A stretch of 64,000 bases of DNA, from assembly GCA_039602395.1 (NCBI GenBank), contig JBCNJP010000010.1, forward strand, positions 32,823,828 to 32,887,827. The letters are read 5' to 3'. The notes below the pieces were generated by a model. That model saw only the letters and a program-made list of their open reading frames with translations, had not been told where the DNA came from and made no database searches. This stretch comes from Deinandra increscens subsp. villosa. Its lineage: Eukaryota > Streptophyta > Magnoliopsida > Asterales > Asteraceae. A program made the position numbers and the translations under genes. Positions 43,042 through 52,294 of this stretch are shown one piece after another. Each line of letters opens with the position of its first letter. The stretch's first letter is position 1.

Positions 43042-45654
43042 ATGGCGGAAGAAATGCTTATTGGAGATATAAAGTATGAGCAGGACCATTGCATGCCGGC
43101 ATACCTAGAAGACCCGCCTGAAAAGCACATGGAGTTATTTTACTCTCTGGTGGCCGGAATGAACACATGCAAGATTAACCATGCATTGAGAACAAATGTT
43201 CTCATCGACGAGATGCTGGTTAGAGAATTTTGGGGAACAGCCAGGGCAAATTCTGACAAAACAAGGATTACTGCAACGGTCAATAACAGACCTATTGTGA
43301 TTGAAGAAGACGATATAAGGCAAGGGCTGAACATCACTGATGATGCTTCACATCCTATCAAGTATCCGAAGGAGGTAGTTCTGGCAGGTGCACAATCAAT
43401 GGGTTATGAAGGAAAATTTCCGCCCATCTTTAAGAAGCTTCTGCCGCACTACTGGAGGTGCCTGGCGCATTACATGCAGAAATCTTTCCTAGGCAAGAGA
43501 ACGAGTTTTGATCAGTTAAACCAACTCCATGGAACTGCCTTCGTAGCATTGGCCTTAGACTGGAATTTTAACTTCTCAAGGATGATGCTGATTGATTGGA
43601 TAGGCAATGCAGAACTGAGTGCCAGAGAGCAGTTTCTAATGACGCCAAGGTTCGTTCAAATGGTAGTGATGAAGAAATATCCGATGATAGAGGAGAGAAT
43701 TGAGAAGGTTGATGTAAAGGTCATGGATAATGGGGTCTTTGGTCTGCAAACCCAAGACAGACCAGGCAAGCAGACTTTTGAAGGAAGATTGGAGTGGACG
43801 AAGAGAGGTGCGTTCCCTGAAGTGGCACGGGAACAAGTGTTAGATGACTCTGAGCCTGAGGCAGATGTGCCTGAAGTTAATGCATCAATTGCTGAAGACC
43901 AAGACTTGATAGTAACTCCAGCTGTCAATGTTCAAGAAGATGATGTCATTCCCTCAGATGAAGAAAACATAATGGATGACATCCTTTCTGGCCATGACTT
44001 AGCTGAAGATGATATTTATGGGGACTTGGAGCCACTAACCCATAAAAGGTCAAGAGAAGATATGATTGGGTCGTCTGGCAGTGATGATACACCTCCTGAG
44101 CTGATTTTAAACGTTGATGAAGCTTTCGTAGAAGAACCCGTCCCTGCTCGTGAACCATCTCCGCGAAAGAGATCTGATCCTAGGAGCATACGGTTCAAAC
44201 TCACCAAGACTAGCTCAAGTCTTTTGGTTGTGCAACCAGCTGGACCCAGTTCAGAGGGTGCCAGTGGTCAGGAAGAAACTGTTGATGAAGCCATTCAAGA
44301 GCAGCCGTCTCTCACACAGACTGAAGATGGTGATGATCAACCTGCCCCTGTGCAGCAAGCTAGTCCAATTCTGAACGTGCAAAGCCCTGTACGTGAAGAT
44401 AGGCAATTTCTGGAGGTTGAGAGCACCTTCGTTATTCCAAGTCCGGTTAGAGTGAGCCTCTCTACCGCGACCTGCCAACCTCTCGCAGCTCCAGGTTTTC
44501 GCCCATTAATGGCTGCTGAACTTCCAGTTGATTTGAGGATTAGTGCTGATCCTCAGATCAACTTCCTGATCTCTCAGAATAGAATCAGACAAAATGAGAT
44601 CAAGGCCCTCATGGAAGAAAACCAGCATTTGAGAGAGAAGGAGGAGGCAAGCAGCAAATATATGAGAGAGTATGAGGTGGCAGACAAGGAAAGAATGGAA
44701 TATCTTTACAAGCTGATAAAGGACCTGAAAAGGAAGGTTAATCAACTGACAGATGCTGCAGGGCCTAACAACACGGGTGCCTCTGGTCAGAGTTCTTCTC
44801 AGGGAACTCAAGCTGCTGTTGCAATGGAGACGGACGAAGGTGATGAGAATATGGAGATGCCAGATTACGCCCGAAGTGGCAGAGTTATCTCCAAAGCCCC
44901 TGAAGGACACGAGAACTGGTTCAGAGAGTTCTTCCAAGGACCAACTCCCATTCTATACACCATCGACGTTGGCAAAAGTTCAATTGATAAGCGTGGGAGT
45001 TGTGAGGAAATCTTATGTTGGCACTACGACATGGAGAAGAAGATCTTTGCTGTTATCCGTGACGGTTACAGTCTAGTGGAGTACTATCAAACACGTGCTC
45101 AATTCCACTCCTGGACTGATCCTGAGATAAGGAAACTTCTGAGAGCTCCATTTATTAACAGATGGAATGGACCAGAAGGTAATCTGATCAGAGATAATCT
45201 GCTAGGCCACATGGAGAATGATTTCAGAGATTTTGAGCTAAAGGAGGTCAGGTGGAGAGAGATCGGGACTGACCCTGTGACAGGGGAGCCGATTGGAGAA
45301 GTACGGAGGCCACCGACCAAGCGCACAAGGGTCATCAACATGTTGGATGAGATCGAGGATGGAACACTGGTAAGAAACTTTGATTGCTGGTACTATGATC
45401 CAACAACACATGAGGTGGTGGTTCTCTGTAAGCCGATGCGTCAATTCCGATTTTATGACCCGGTGGATCTTCTTAGATTTGGTGAAAGAGATATTAAGCT
45501 GCTGGCCACTCAACCCATTCTTGGAGACGAGACTGATATGGTAAATGCTGTAAGGGTTGGCATCTTTGATGGAGCAGCTAAGAAGATTGTAGAGAAGGGA
45601 TGGTGGTTTAACAACGTTCAAACCTCATTCAGATTTGACTTGTTGCTGCCTTGA
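43042..45654 (+). CDS. Sirevirus B ORF3 (env-position protein of unknown function)
   Basis: Intact frame of about 870 residues; the ATG at 43042 follows a strong acceptor-like TTGTTTGTCTCAG, while a further in-frame ATG lies at 43018. The N-terminal third (PPEKHMELFYSLVAGMN ... HYWRCLAHYMQKSFLGKRTS) is a conserved globular region I know only from plant retroelement ORFs. The middle is acidic and Pro/Ser-rich. A coiled coil lies at about residues 513-580 of the longer frame (ISQNRIRQNEIKALMEEN ... LIKDLKRKVNQL). The C-terminal 230 residues are rich in Trp and charges (EEILCWHYDMEKKIFAVIRDG). I see no signal peptide or membrane segment, so calling it env rests only on its position. No stop or frameshift. 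Confidence 0.8.
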   Translation: MAEEMLIGDIKYEQDHCMPAYLEDPPEKHMELFYSLVAGMNTCKINHALRTNVLIDEMLVREFWGTARANSDKTRITATVNNRPIVIEEDDIRQGLNITDDASHPIKYPKEVVLAGAQSMGYEGKFPPIFKKLLPHYWRCLAHYMQKSFLGKRTSFDQLNQLHGTAFVALALDWNFNFSRMMLIDWIGNAELSAREQFLMTPRFVQMVVMKKYPMIEERIEKVDVKVMDNGVFGLQTQDRPGKQTFEGRLEWTKRGAFPEVAREQVLDDSEPEADVPEVNASIAEDQDLIVTPAVNVQEDDVIPSDEENIMDDILSGHDLAEDDIYGDLEPLTHKRSREDMIGSSGSDDTPPELILNVDEAFVEEPVPAREPSPRKRSDPRSIRFKLTKTSSSLLVVQPAGPSSEGASGQEETVDEAIQEQPSLTQTEDGDDQPAPVQQASPILNVQSPVREDRQFLEVESTFVIPSPVRVSLSTATCQPLAAPGFRPLMAAELPVDLRISADPQINFLISQNRIRQNEIKALMEENQHLREKEEASSKYMREYEVADKERMEYLYKLIKDLKRKVNQLTDAAGPNNTGASGQSSSQGTQAAVAMETDEGDENMEMPDYARSGRVISKAPEGHENWFREFFQGPTPILYTIDVGKSSIDKRGSCEEILCWHYDMEKKIFAVIRDGYSLVEYYQTRAQFHSWTDPEIRKLLRAPFINRWNGPEGNLIRDNLLGHMENDFRDFELKEVRWREIGTDPVTGEPIGEVRRPPTKRTRVINMLDEIEDGTLVRNFDCWYYDPTTHEVVVLCKPMRQFRFYDPVDLLRFGERDIKLLATQPILGDETDMVNAVRVGIFDGAAKKIVEKGWWFNNVQTSFRFDLLLP

Positions 45655-45685
45655 AGGTTCAAATGATTCATGCCTAGGGGAAGAT

Positions 45686-46056
45686 TGTTGGACTATAATT
45701 ATATGAGGCATGAACATTTGTTTTGGGCTTGTTTATCTTCTAGTTAGTGGGCTAGTTAGTGATTATGATTGGGCCATGTGGGCCTCAACTAGGTTTACGA
45801 TTTGCATAGTGGGAGTATATAAACCCACTTGATTTTCATTGTAACTAAGCTTTTCCAATACAACATTCAAGTTTACGATTTCTGCATTGTTATTGTTTAC
45901 GATCAGCTTCCAAGTAAGAGAGTTATCATTCAAGATTCAATCTTTATCTTAGATTGAATCTATTTCTTCTACTTGTTTCTTGAATCAAGCTTATACGAGG
46001 TTTCCGCACTCGTATTTGTCTAGATATCGTGTTGTTCGACTGATTTCGGAGCTACA
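45686..46056 (+). repeat. Sirevirus B 3' LTR (371 bp)
   Basis: It begins TGTTGGACTATAATTATATG after the purine tract and ends TTTCGGAGCTACA, the same type of end as A. The TATA box TATATAAA (45816-45823) sits between AGTGGG (45808) and CCCACT (45824). Three TTTACGA motifs are present. No 5' partner is visible. Confidence 0.85.
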
Positions 46057-46057
46057 A

Positions 46058-47376
46058 TTTTTTTTTTTTTTTTTTTTTTTTTTAGATACATTCAAGTTCT
46101 GTGAAGGCGTGAATAGGATAAGACCAACACAACTTGTTAAAAGTTAAAACTTTAAAATCTTTCTTGGTTTGCATCATAGTTTACATAACAATCTAGCACA
46201 CTTGTAAAGATAAGATGATTGCGAAATAAATAAAGATGTTTAATTCAAAAACTCCAAAAAGTGGAGCAATGACCATGCTGCATAGATTGGAAAAATGAGA
46301 AGATTTTGTAATTTCTTGACCCTGCTTAGAGCTTTAACCCGCCTCTAGCCATAGCAAGGGCACCCTCATAGGTATGATTGCCGCCAATAAAGCCACTCAT
46401 ATGCACAAAAACACACCCTTGGATCCCGGTTTCCTTGGATAATTCATCATCTCTTAGCCCTCTCCACTGAGATGGAAGAGCTTTGCGGCTCTCAAAACTA
46501 TCAGGAGATTTTGCAACCGCCTGCACGCGCCAGCTTTTGCTCCTTTCATCCTGGTAAAGAACATATTTGATAGATGGTTCTGTTTTAAACTCCTGTTCAA
46601 GCTCATATAAGTGAAGCTTCCAAGGACAAAATCTATCCAAAACCATGATTTCTCCACTAGGATCAATAGTAGTTCTTGCTGCAAGACATTCCATGACAAT
46701 TGAGCGCGCTGGGAGCCAGGATTTTACATGAAACCGAACACTATCTAGAAACTCAGTGCCAGCAAGAGTCATGGCCCGTTGGAAGGCTGCATTTTCCTTC
46801 TCGGAAGATTGATCAGGATCAGTCCAATCCAGATTAAACTTTCCAACTCTTGATGACAAGTGTGTATTGTTTACATATTTTGGAGGTTGATCGGTGTCAT
46901 ATTGATTGATTCCATTGTCAATTGCATCAATTGCCTCCATGAAGCTTTTGTAGATGGCTAAATATAACCTATGCACATCCGGGTGGCCTTCATCAAGCTG
47001 AAGTTCTTTTGCAATTATCTCTGTACCAAAATGCTTATAAATAAGACCAGCACTGCTAAGCTTAGTGTTGAATCCATATCCAAAAACCTCGGCAAAACCC
47101 TTTTGGTGGTGGTCATAGCGATCTCGACTGGGATCATACACCCCACCCACATCAAGAACAGCATCAAGAGTCTCCAACACCTGGGGGTCTCTTGAGCGTA
47201 CGATTTCAGCTCCAGAGTACTTGTTGGTGAGGCGAATCATAAAGCAGCCGAGTGCTTCGTCGCAATGAAAGCTTCCATTGTGTGTGCCAACCTTTTTCAG
47301 AGGGGCGTAAGAGGGTGAATTTGTGGAGAAAGTAGCGGCGGCCATGAGGGAGAAACTGAAGTTCTTTTGGGGAGTA
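46058..47376 (-). mobile_element. Retroposed MYG1 cDNA (processed gene copy)
   Basis: An intronless coding sequence is followed on its 3' side by about 240 bases of 3' UTR and a run of 26 T on the plus strand (46058-46083), which is a poly(A) tail on the minus strand. It lies in opposite orientation to Sireviruses A and B. It abuts the B LTR on the left and A gag on the right (about 47377). These are the hallmarks of LINE-mediated retroposition. Target copies cannot be read, because B seems to have inserted at the poly(T) end. Confidence 0.8.
46326..47345 (-). CDS. MYG1: MYG1-family exonuclease, intact retrogene
   Basis: MYG1 proteins (UPF0160, DHH-like superfamily) act in nucleus and mitochondria; the human protein is reported to be a 3'-5' RNA exonuclease. 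This copy encodes 339 residues from the Met at 47345, in the context SLMAAATFS. An upstream in-frame Met at 47411 would give 361, but that start falls in flanking gag sequence. Motifs: GTHNGSFHCDEALGCF near the N terminus, DVGGVYDPSRDRYDHHQKGF, LSSAGLIYKHFG, WRVQAVAKSP, and the C-terminal HMSGFIGGNHTYEGALAMA. Length equals that of full family members, and there are no stops, shifts or introns. No promoter of its own is evident. Plant MYG1 genes normally have introns, so this is a young, possibly functional retrocopy. Confidence 0.85.
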   Translation of the reverse strand: MAAATFSTNSPSYAPLKKVGTHNGSFHCDEALGCFMIRLTNKYSGAEIVRSRDPQVLETLDAVLDVGGVYDPSRDRYDHHQKGFAEVFGYGFNTKLSSAGLIYKHFGTEIIAKELQLDEGHPDVHRLYLAIYKSFMEAIDAIDNGINQYDTDQPPKYVNNTHLSSRVGKFNLDWTDPDQSSEKENAAFQRAMTLAGTEFLDSVRFHVKSWLPARSIVMECLAARTTIDPSGEIMVLDRFCPWKLHLYELEQEFKTEPSIKYVLYQDERSKSWRVQAVAKSPDSFESRKALPSQWRGLRDDELSKETGIQGCVFVHMSGFIGGNHTYEGALAMARGGLKL

Positions 47377-47751
47377 AACAGCATTATTCCTCCACCAGTT
47401 CCCAGAGACATTATAGGAATACTTCTTAGTGAGGATCAAGTTGAACGAACCAAGTCAGATTATAAAGAAGCTGCTCCTCCTATTGATAGTGTCTTGGTTG
47501 GAACTACACCATTGACTCAAGAGGAAATAGACAACGAGGCAAATATGACATATGGAAAAGGGAGAATAGAGGACGTATCAAGAGATGATGCTGAGTGCCA
47601 GGAGTATAACAGATGTCATAATCCCAAGTCTGATGATGTTGGGGTAGAGTTGAAACCATACCCTAAAATTGAAACCCCATGCTTGAAAGTTGTTGACGAA
47701 GTCAAAAGGGAAAACGTGATCTTGAAAACACCACAGAGCAAAAGAAAATGA
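47377..47751 (+). pseudogene. Sirevirus A gag, second part, ending at pol deletion
   Basis: It opens in NSIIPPPVPRDIIGILLSEDQ, aligning with B gag at 36196, and runs through RIEDVSRDDAECQEYNRC and VKRENVILKTPQSKRK to TGA at 47749-47751. There is no knuckle. After CACCACAG (47729-47736) the sequence jumps to the region that follows pol in B (CACCACAG at 41306-41313). So knuckle, protease, integrase, RT and RNase H are all gone. Confidence 0.8.
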
Positions 47752-49271
47752 AAAAGAAAGGAAAAATAAACAGAAAAGAAAAAGAAAATGAAAAAGAAAA
47801 GAGAATAAATAATCACTCAGTTGGTCTTCTTTGCGTGCTTAGCGGCCGACCTGATCACCAACTGATGGTTAATGAAATAAGTGGTAGTCATAGCGGTGTT
47901 GCATGGTTCCTCAAGTTGGGGGTTTGTGAATCCTCAATAAACTCTGAGGTTGGGTAGGTTTTGCTGTGTACGCTTGGGTGTGGGGACAATTAAACATGAC
48001 GGTAATAATGTACTATATTAAGCATGACGCATTCGGTTGGGATTAAACGGGTTTGAGTTTAAAGCGGACAAACATACCGGCAATCACCTGGACTAGTCGA
48101 GTAACTGAAGCTGAAAAGGGTTCCTCAGCCAGATTCATACGGTTTGATCCCTTGTAAACTTTCTCATGTTTGGTTTGGTAAGTATTTGTTTATTTTTATC
48201 TTTCATGTGTGAGTCGTTAAGTTCTTTTTGGTTTGTTTTCGTCTTGGCCAGGTTGATTTGAGAAGTCAAAATGTGTTTTTCATGGGTTTTAATGCATGAC
48301 AATATGCCCCCGACAGATCTTGACAAATTTTTAGGGGAAGGAGTATAGGATAATAAGTATTATCCGAAGGGTACTCGAGGATGATACTTATTATCTAATG
48401 GAAAAGACTTCCTCCGTCAGATCTTGACAAATTTTTAGGGGAAGGAGAGGGGATAATAAGTATTATCCGAAGGGAACTCGAGGATGATACTTATTATCCG
48501 AAAAGACTTCCATAATACATAGTATCCGAAGGGAACTCGAGGATAATATGTATTATCTCAGGGGAAGTCCTTAGCTGAGGGGAAGTAATCAGCTAAGGGG
48601 AAGTCTTTAGAGGTCTTTGGGTTCAGGGGAAGTTTTATAGAAAACCCGTAATCTATATTAGGGTTTTTGGTTAAAATTATGTTAATTTGAATCAACTGAA
48701 CAGATGATAATTACCTCCTAACCCAAAGACCAGTCATCACATGTCTGGTAGTGTATATTTTTTTAAATGTGTGTCAGACAGGTTGATGATAGAAAGATGT
48801 TGTTGCTGCTCAAGTTAAAGAACCAACCGGACAAGACTTCCATCTGAAAAGCAACTGTTCAGGGGAAGTTGTTGGTATCTTTACAAGTATCCAAAAGCTT
48901 CAAAAGTTTTTCAAAGAAAATGCTCACAAGTTTAGGGGAAGCTGAAGATCCAAGTTCAACAATCAAGTTCTTCACAGTTAGGGGTTTTTCAAAATAAATC
49001 CTCTAATTGTTTTGGAGATTCAAGACAGTTACCGAAGATACAGCAAGAACCAGTTCTTTCAAGAAGCAAGTCAATGAGAGTCCTCCATTTCATTGCTTGT
49101 TCATTTCAAGAAGTTCAAGCTGATGCTGATCAAGAGGAAGTCCCAAGTGCCCGTCATGAAACCCATTGAATATTTCTGCGGAAAGAATCTTCATCTGCAT
49201 CTATGCCAGCCACTCAAGATGAAGAATTTCAAAGATCGAAGACATTTAATATCACAAGCCTAGGGGAAGAT
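47752..49271 (+). promoter_or_regulatory. 3' non-coding region of A with nine polypurine-like tracts
   Basis: AGGGGAAG-type tracts occur near 48333, 48437, 48559, 48577, 48595, 48624, 48861, 48933 and 49262; the last is the working tract next to the 3' LTR. Multiple such tracts are a known Sirevirus feature. A tandem duplication with a period of about 107 bp (48312-48400 and 48417-48505, starting cagatcttgacaaattttta) carries near-palindromic ataataagtattat blocks. There is no coding sequence. Confidence 0.75.
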
Positions 49272-49700
49272 TGTAGAGGCTAGATTATGAGGCTTGTAAT
49301 ATTAAATAAGTTGGGCTGGGCTTAGAGGGTTTAATTAGATTAGTAGGCTAGTTTTATTATGTTTAGGCTAGTTTACTATTAGATTGGGCATGGGCTTGGG
49401 TTTATGATTGGGCTTATTGGGTTTATGATTAGCCCATGTGCTTGTAAGAGGTGGTATAAATACCACCTCATGTTTATGATCAAGTAAGCTTTGGAAAACA
49501 TAGTTTACGACTTCTTCTTGGTGTTGGCGTTTACGATCAGCTTCAAAGCTTCGAATAGTAGCTGATTCTCATTCAAGGCTTCATCTTTTCACTAGATCTA
49601 GTCTATTCTTCTACTATTGTTCTTGAATCGATCTTATACAAGGATTCCGCACCTGTATTTGATTAGTATATCGTGTGTTCGTGAGATTTCCGGACCTACA
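49272..49700 (+). repeat. Sirevirus A 3' LTR (429 bp)
   Basis: Same ends and length as the 5' LTR, with three differences. It is followed by the target copy ACTAT at 49701-49705. Confidence 0.93.
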
Positions 49701-49718
49701 ACTATGCTTGAGTTAATT

Positions 49719-49917
49719 TTTCTTAATGGCAAATTTGGATCACTGACGGAGGCATTACCCACCCACCCGATTATCTCCAATCCCCATCAGGAGGAAACTC
49801 ACCATAGGTGAGAAAACCCCCTGGCCTAACTTGTAACCCCCATTTATTTATTTTTTGTTATAAGTGGGACTTGAACCCAAGACCTCCCCTTTATAATGTC
49901 TTAGGTACCTCCCCCTA
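49719..49917 (-). mobile_element. tRNA-derived SINE, minus strand
   Basis: It is flanked by the 13-bp direct repeat GCTTGAGTTAATT at 49706-49718 and 49918-49930. On the minus strand it starts TAGGGGGAGG, has the B-box-like GGTTCAAGTCC near 49872, and ends with an A-rich tail (AAGAAAAA) beside the left copy. Length about 199 bp. It lies directly against the target site of Sirevirus A, so A inserted at its edge. Confidence 0.8.
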
Positions 49918-49930
49918 GCTTGAGTTAATT

Positions 49931-50640
49931 AATAATAAAAATAAAAGAAAAAGAAAGGCGCTGGAGGTTGTGAACGAGGAAAAAGAACAGGGGGTTTCCC
50001 TTTGCTACGATGCAGTTACGATGGAGACAAAGGATCGAGATTTTTTTTAATGATTCTCGCTTTGAAGCTATGAATCACGATTTATGGGATTTAAGATAGG
50101 AGGTAACCTATTTTATCACGTTTTTGCTTTTCTGTGAAGGCTTAGAGGTTGCGAACCTAGGGTTTTAAAAGGTTCTATATTTGGCTCAAATTGGGCAACT
50201 CTTGGATTGTAGACATATAGTAAAATGATGGTTATGAGTTATATGTATTATTGTAGTCTAATTCCACATGGTTTTAAGAAAACACAATTCGAGTTCACAT
50301 GGTAAGTTAGGGAAGATGATAAAAGTTGGGGTTATTGGAATATAAGATAAAAGATTACTAAAGTGGTGTGATTGTTAACTTGTTAATAGTTTAATTGACG
50401 CCTAATGATGTGAGAAATTGTTGTAGGTTCATAATATGCAAGTTAAGGGAATGGAACTCATTTCAAACGGGGTTAAGATTATGTTGATTTATGTTATGCA
50501 CGTCAAGTGCTCGCCTATAAGCTTACATGAGCAATATAATTGATGCTAAATGGGAAGTTTTGTGTGAGTTAGTGCTACTAGTCTCAAAATTGTAGAACTC
50601 AATATAAGGAATACCTAATCAAATGCCTTAATTCACGCTT
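49931..50640. other. Unassigned stretch
   Basis: AT-rich DNA with no recognised gene, repeat or element boundary. Phrases such as gaggttgcgaacctagggtttt look like ordinary plant intergenic or UTR sequence. Confidence 0.4.
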
Positions 50641-51236
50641 GTCTATCCTCTGTTTCCATCATCCTAGTTGGCTCCTTTACATTTGTATATTCTTTATATT
50701 TAGAGTAATTAATTTCTCCGTGTATTCCTTTCTTTCCATGTTGTACAGTTCTCTATTTATAGCCTTGTATTTTGTAAATAATATATCGAAAAAACATTCA
50801 AACATTATATGGTATCAAGAGCTCTGCAACTCCTCTGAGTTCTTTCGATCCCTACTTCTTTCTACCCTCCTGCCGCCGCAATGGCTACCTCTACCACAGT
50901 CACCCAACTCTCCACAACCACCAATTTTCCCATCAAATTAACAGCAAATAATTTCCCTTCGTGGGCGCAAGCAGGTCCTATCCACACTCACCGGACTCGA
51001 ACTCGAACAGTTCGTGGATGGCTCAGCCGAACCACTACCGAAAACCAAAGATGGAAAATCAAACCCTGAATACCGTACCCGGTACCACCAAGATCAAGTC
51101 CTCCTTGGCGTGTTGCTCGGGAGCTGCTCGAACACCATCCAGCCACTCGTTTCCTCTGCCGAAACGTCCCGCCAACTCTTCACCCGTCTCACCGAAAGCT
51201 ATGCGAGTGTCTTTAGATCGAGAATTATCTCCTTGT
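50641..51236 (+). mobile_element. Copia remnant: LTR end, primer site and partial gag
   Basis: An LTR-like stretch with TATTTATAG (about 50755) ends near 50810 and is followed by TGGTATCAAGAGC (50811-50823), a tRNA-Met-type primer site. The gag ATG at 50881 opens MATSTTVTQLSTTTNFPIKL. After a shift near 50970 the frame of 51014 continues (LPKTKDGKSNPEYRTRYHQD, then RQLFTRLTESYASVFRSRII) and similarity ends near 51236. No pol and no second LTR: a fragment. Confidence 0.7.
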
Positions 51237-51713
51237 GTGACACTTCGGTTAAATTCATGTATATTTTACCCGACCCGTTTTCGAATTTGGATTATAATCA
51301 TGATCATAAAATCGCTGAGCATTTGTTTTTCGACTAGAATCCGTACTAACTTAAGATATAAATTAAATAAACAAGAATGATTAATGATCTCATTGGAGTA
51401 ATTAAAATCTTTGGTGTTATATTTTAGCAACCTTATTTGAGTTATGAAAAATATTTCGTTAACAAACGTTGGTGACAAATCAAGTTATGATCAACCCGGT
51501 ATCCGTCTAAAAGATATAGTGTACTCATGAAAATAACTGCTAAATCAAGTATGACGAAAACTATTTTTGGATTATACCATTGCGAGCGTAATTTAATTCT
51601 AGTAATTTTCATATAATTAATTTTACGTTTCGTGACAAAAAATTTACCAGTTATACCGCATTATGTCAGTATTATACCTGTTAAATAACCTAACTTTATA
51701 ATATATATATATA
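51237..51713. other. Unassigned stretch before the Helitron
   Basis: AT-rich, ending in an (AT)n run at 51699-51713 that is the insertion site of the Helitron. No gene seen. Confidence 0.4.
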
Positions 51714-52069
51714 TCTATACTACTATATAATGAGTATTGATGAAAATGGCATTTTGGTAATTAAAGGCGTCTTAATTTTAAGACGCATTCCATTTACATT
51801 AGGGTTCTCAACTTCCATCCATGTTACCATCTCTTTTCATTCCCTGATATGGTTCTCTTCGAAAGTGTGCGGCAGTTTTGAAGGCAGACCCAAGGATGCG
51901 ACAATTTTTGAACGGCAACCAAGAATCGGAGCAAAAGCATCTCGCATTTCCTGATAGCGTACCAAAAGAAGCCAGAGAATCTTCTCTTTCAGATAGATCT
52001 GCAATTGCTTTTCATCTTTGAGGTCCACGCCAACCCTAATCGGGAAAACGTCAATTTGAGATTTCAATT

Positions 52070-52294
52070 ATGGGCAAAACCCAGACCAAAGGTTCTTGGA
52101 TTCTTTGCAAAGTTGCAGGCATACATGAATTTGGTAATTGTAAAATGGCGCCCAATTCAAATGTGAATTCAAATCTTAATTCAGAGGCCTGTAACCAAAC
52201 CACCGATTGGGTATTTGAGGTACACAGTTTACAAATCGTCTCTCTCTCTCAAACTCAAATCCAGTTGGGTTTCTTTCCTGACCCGTTCTCCTGA
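52070..52294 (+). pseudogene. Open frame in Helitron, unknown product
   Basis: Seventy-four codons (MGKTQTKGSWILCKVAGIHE ...), Ser/Asn/Gln-rich. I do not recognise it. It may be a captured exon from an unknown gene or chance; its position near the 5' end of the Helitron and the ATG in good context are the only support. Confidence 0.25.

Larger units (their letters stand above)
36011..46056 (+). mobile_element. Sirevirus-type copia element B, 5' end missing
   Basis: Order: C-terminal gag (36011-37602), pol (37619-40867), a 2.2-kb spacer, ORF3 (43042-45654), purine tract aggggaaga, 3' LTR (45686-46056). The 5' LTR, primer site and N-terminal gag are absent, replaced by satellite or lying in the N gap. 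A and B are related but not the same family: the LTRs differ in length and sequence, while gag and the region after pol align by eye. The ORF3 downstream of pol fits Sireviruses, some of which carry an env-like gene. Confidence 0.85.
22421..49700 (+). mobile_element. Sirevirus-type copia element A, pol-deleted, with nested insertions
   Basis: The LTRs 22421-22849 and 49272-49700 are both 429 bp, begin TGTAGAGGCTAG and end CGGACCTACA, with three mismatches. The target duplication is ACTAT (22416-22420, 49701-49705). Primer site 22852, gag from 23406, purine tract aggggaaga before the 3' LTR. Only gag pieces (23406-24284 and 47377-47751) and the long 3' region belong to A: pol is missing. Everything from 24285 to 47376 is inserted: N gap, satellite, CACTA-like element, inverted satellite, Sirevirus B and a MYG1 retrocopy. 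Sirevirus assignment rests on the repeated AGGGGAAG tracts, the long 3' region and gag similarity to B. Confidence 0.85.

Noticed and set aside
43042..45654. Calling ORF3 an envelope gene
   Set aside because: No signal peptide, cleavage site or membrane helix is visible; only the position suggests env.
46326..47411. MYG1 start at the upstream Met (47411)
   Set aside because: The extra 22 residues are encoded by flanking Sirevirus gag DNA and the cDNA 5' UTR; MAAATFS at 47345 is the natural start.
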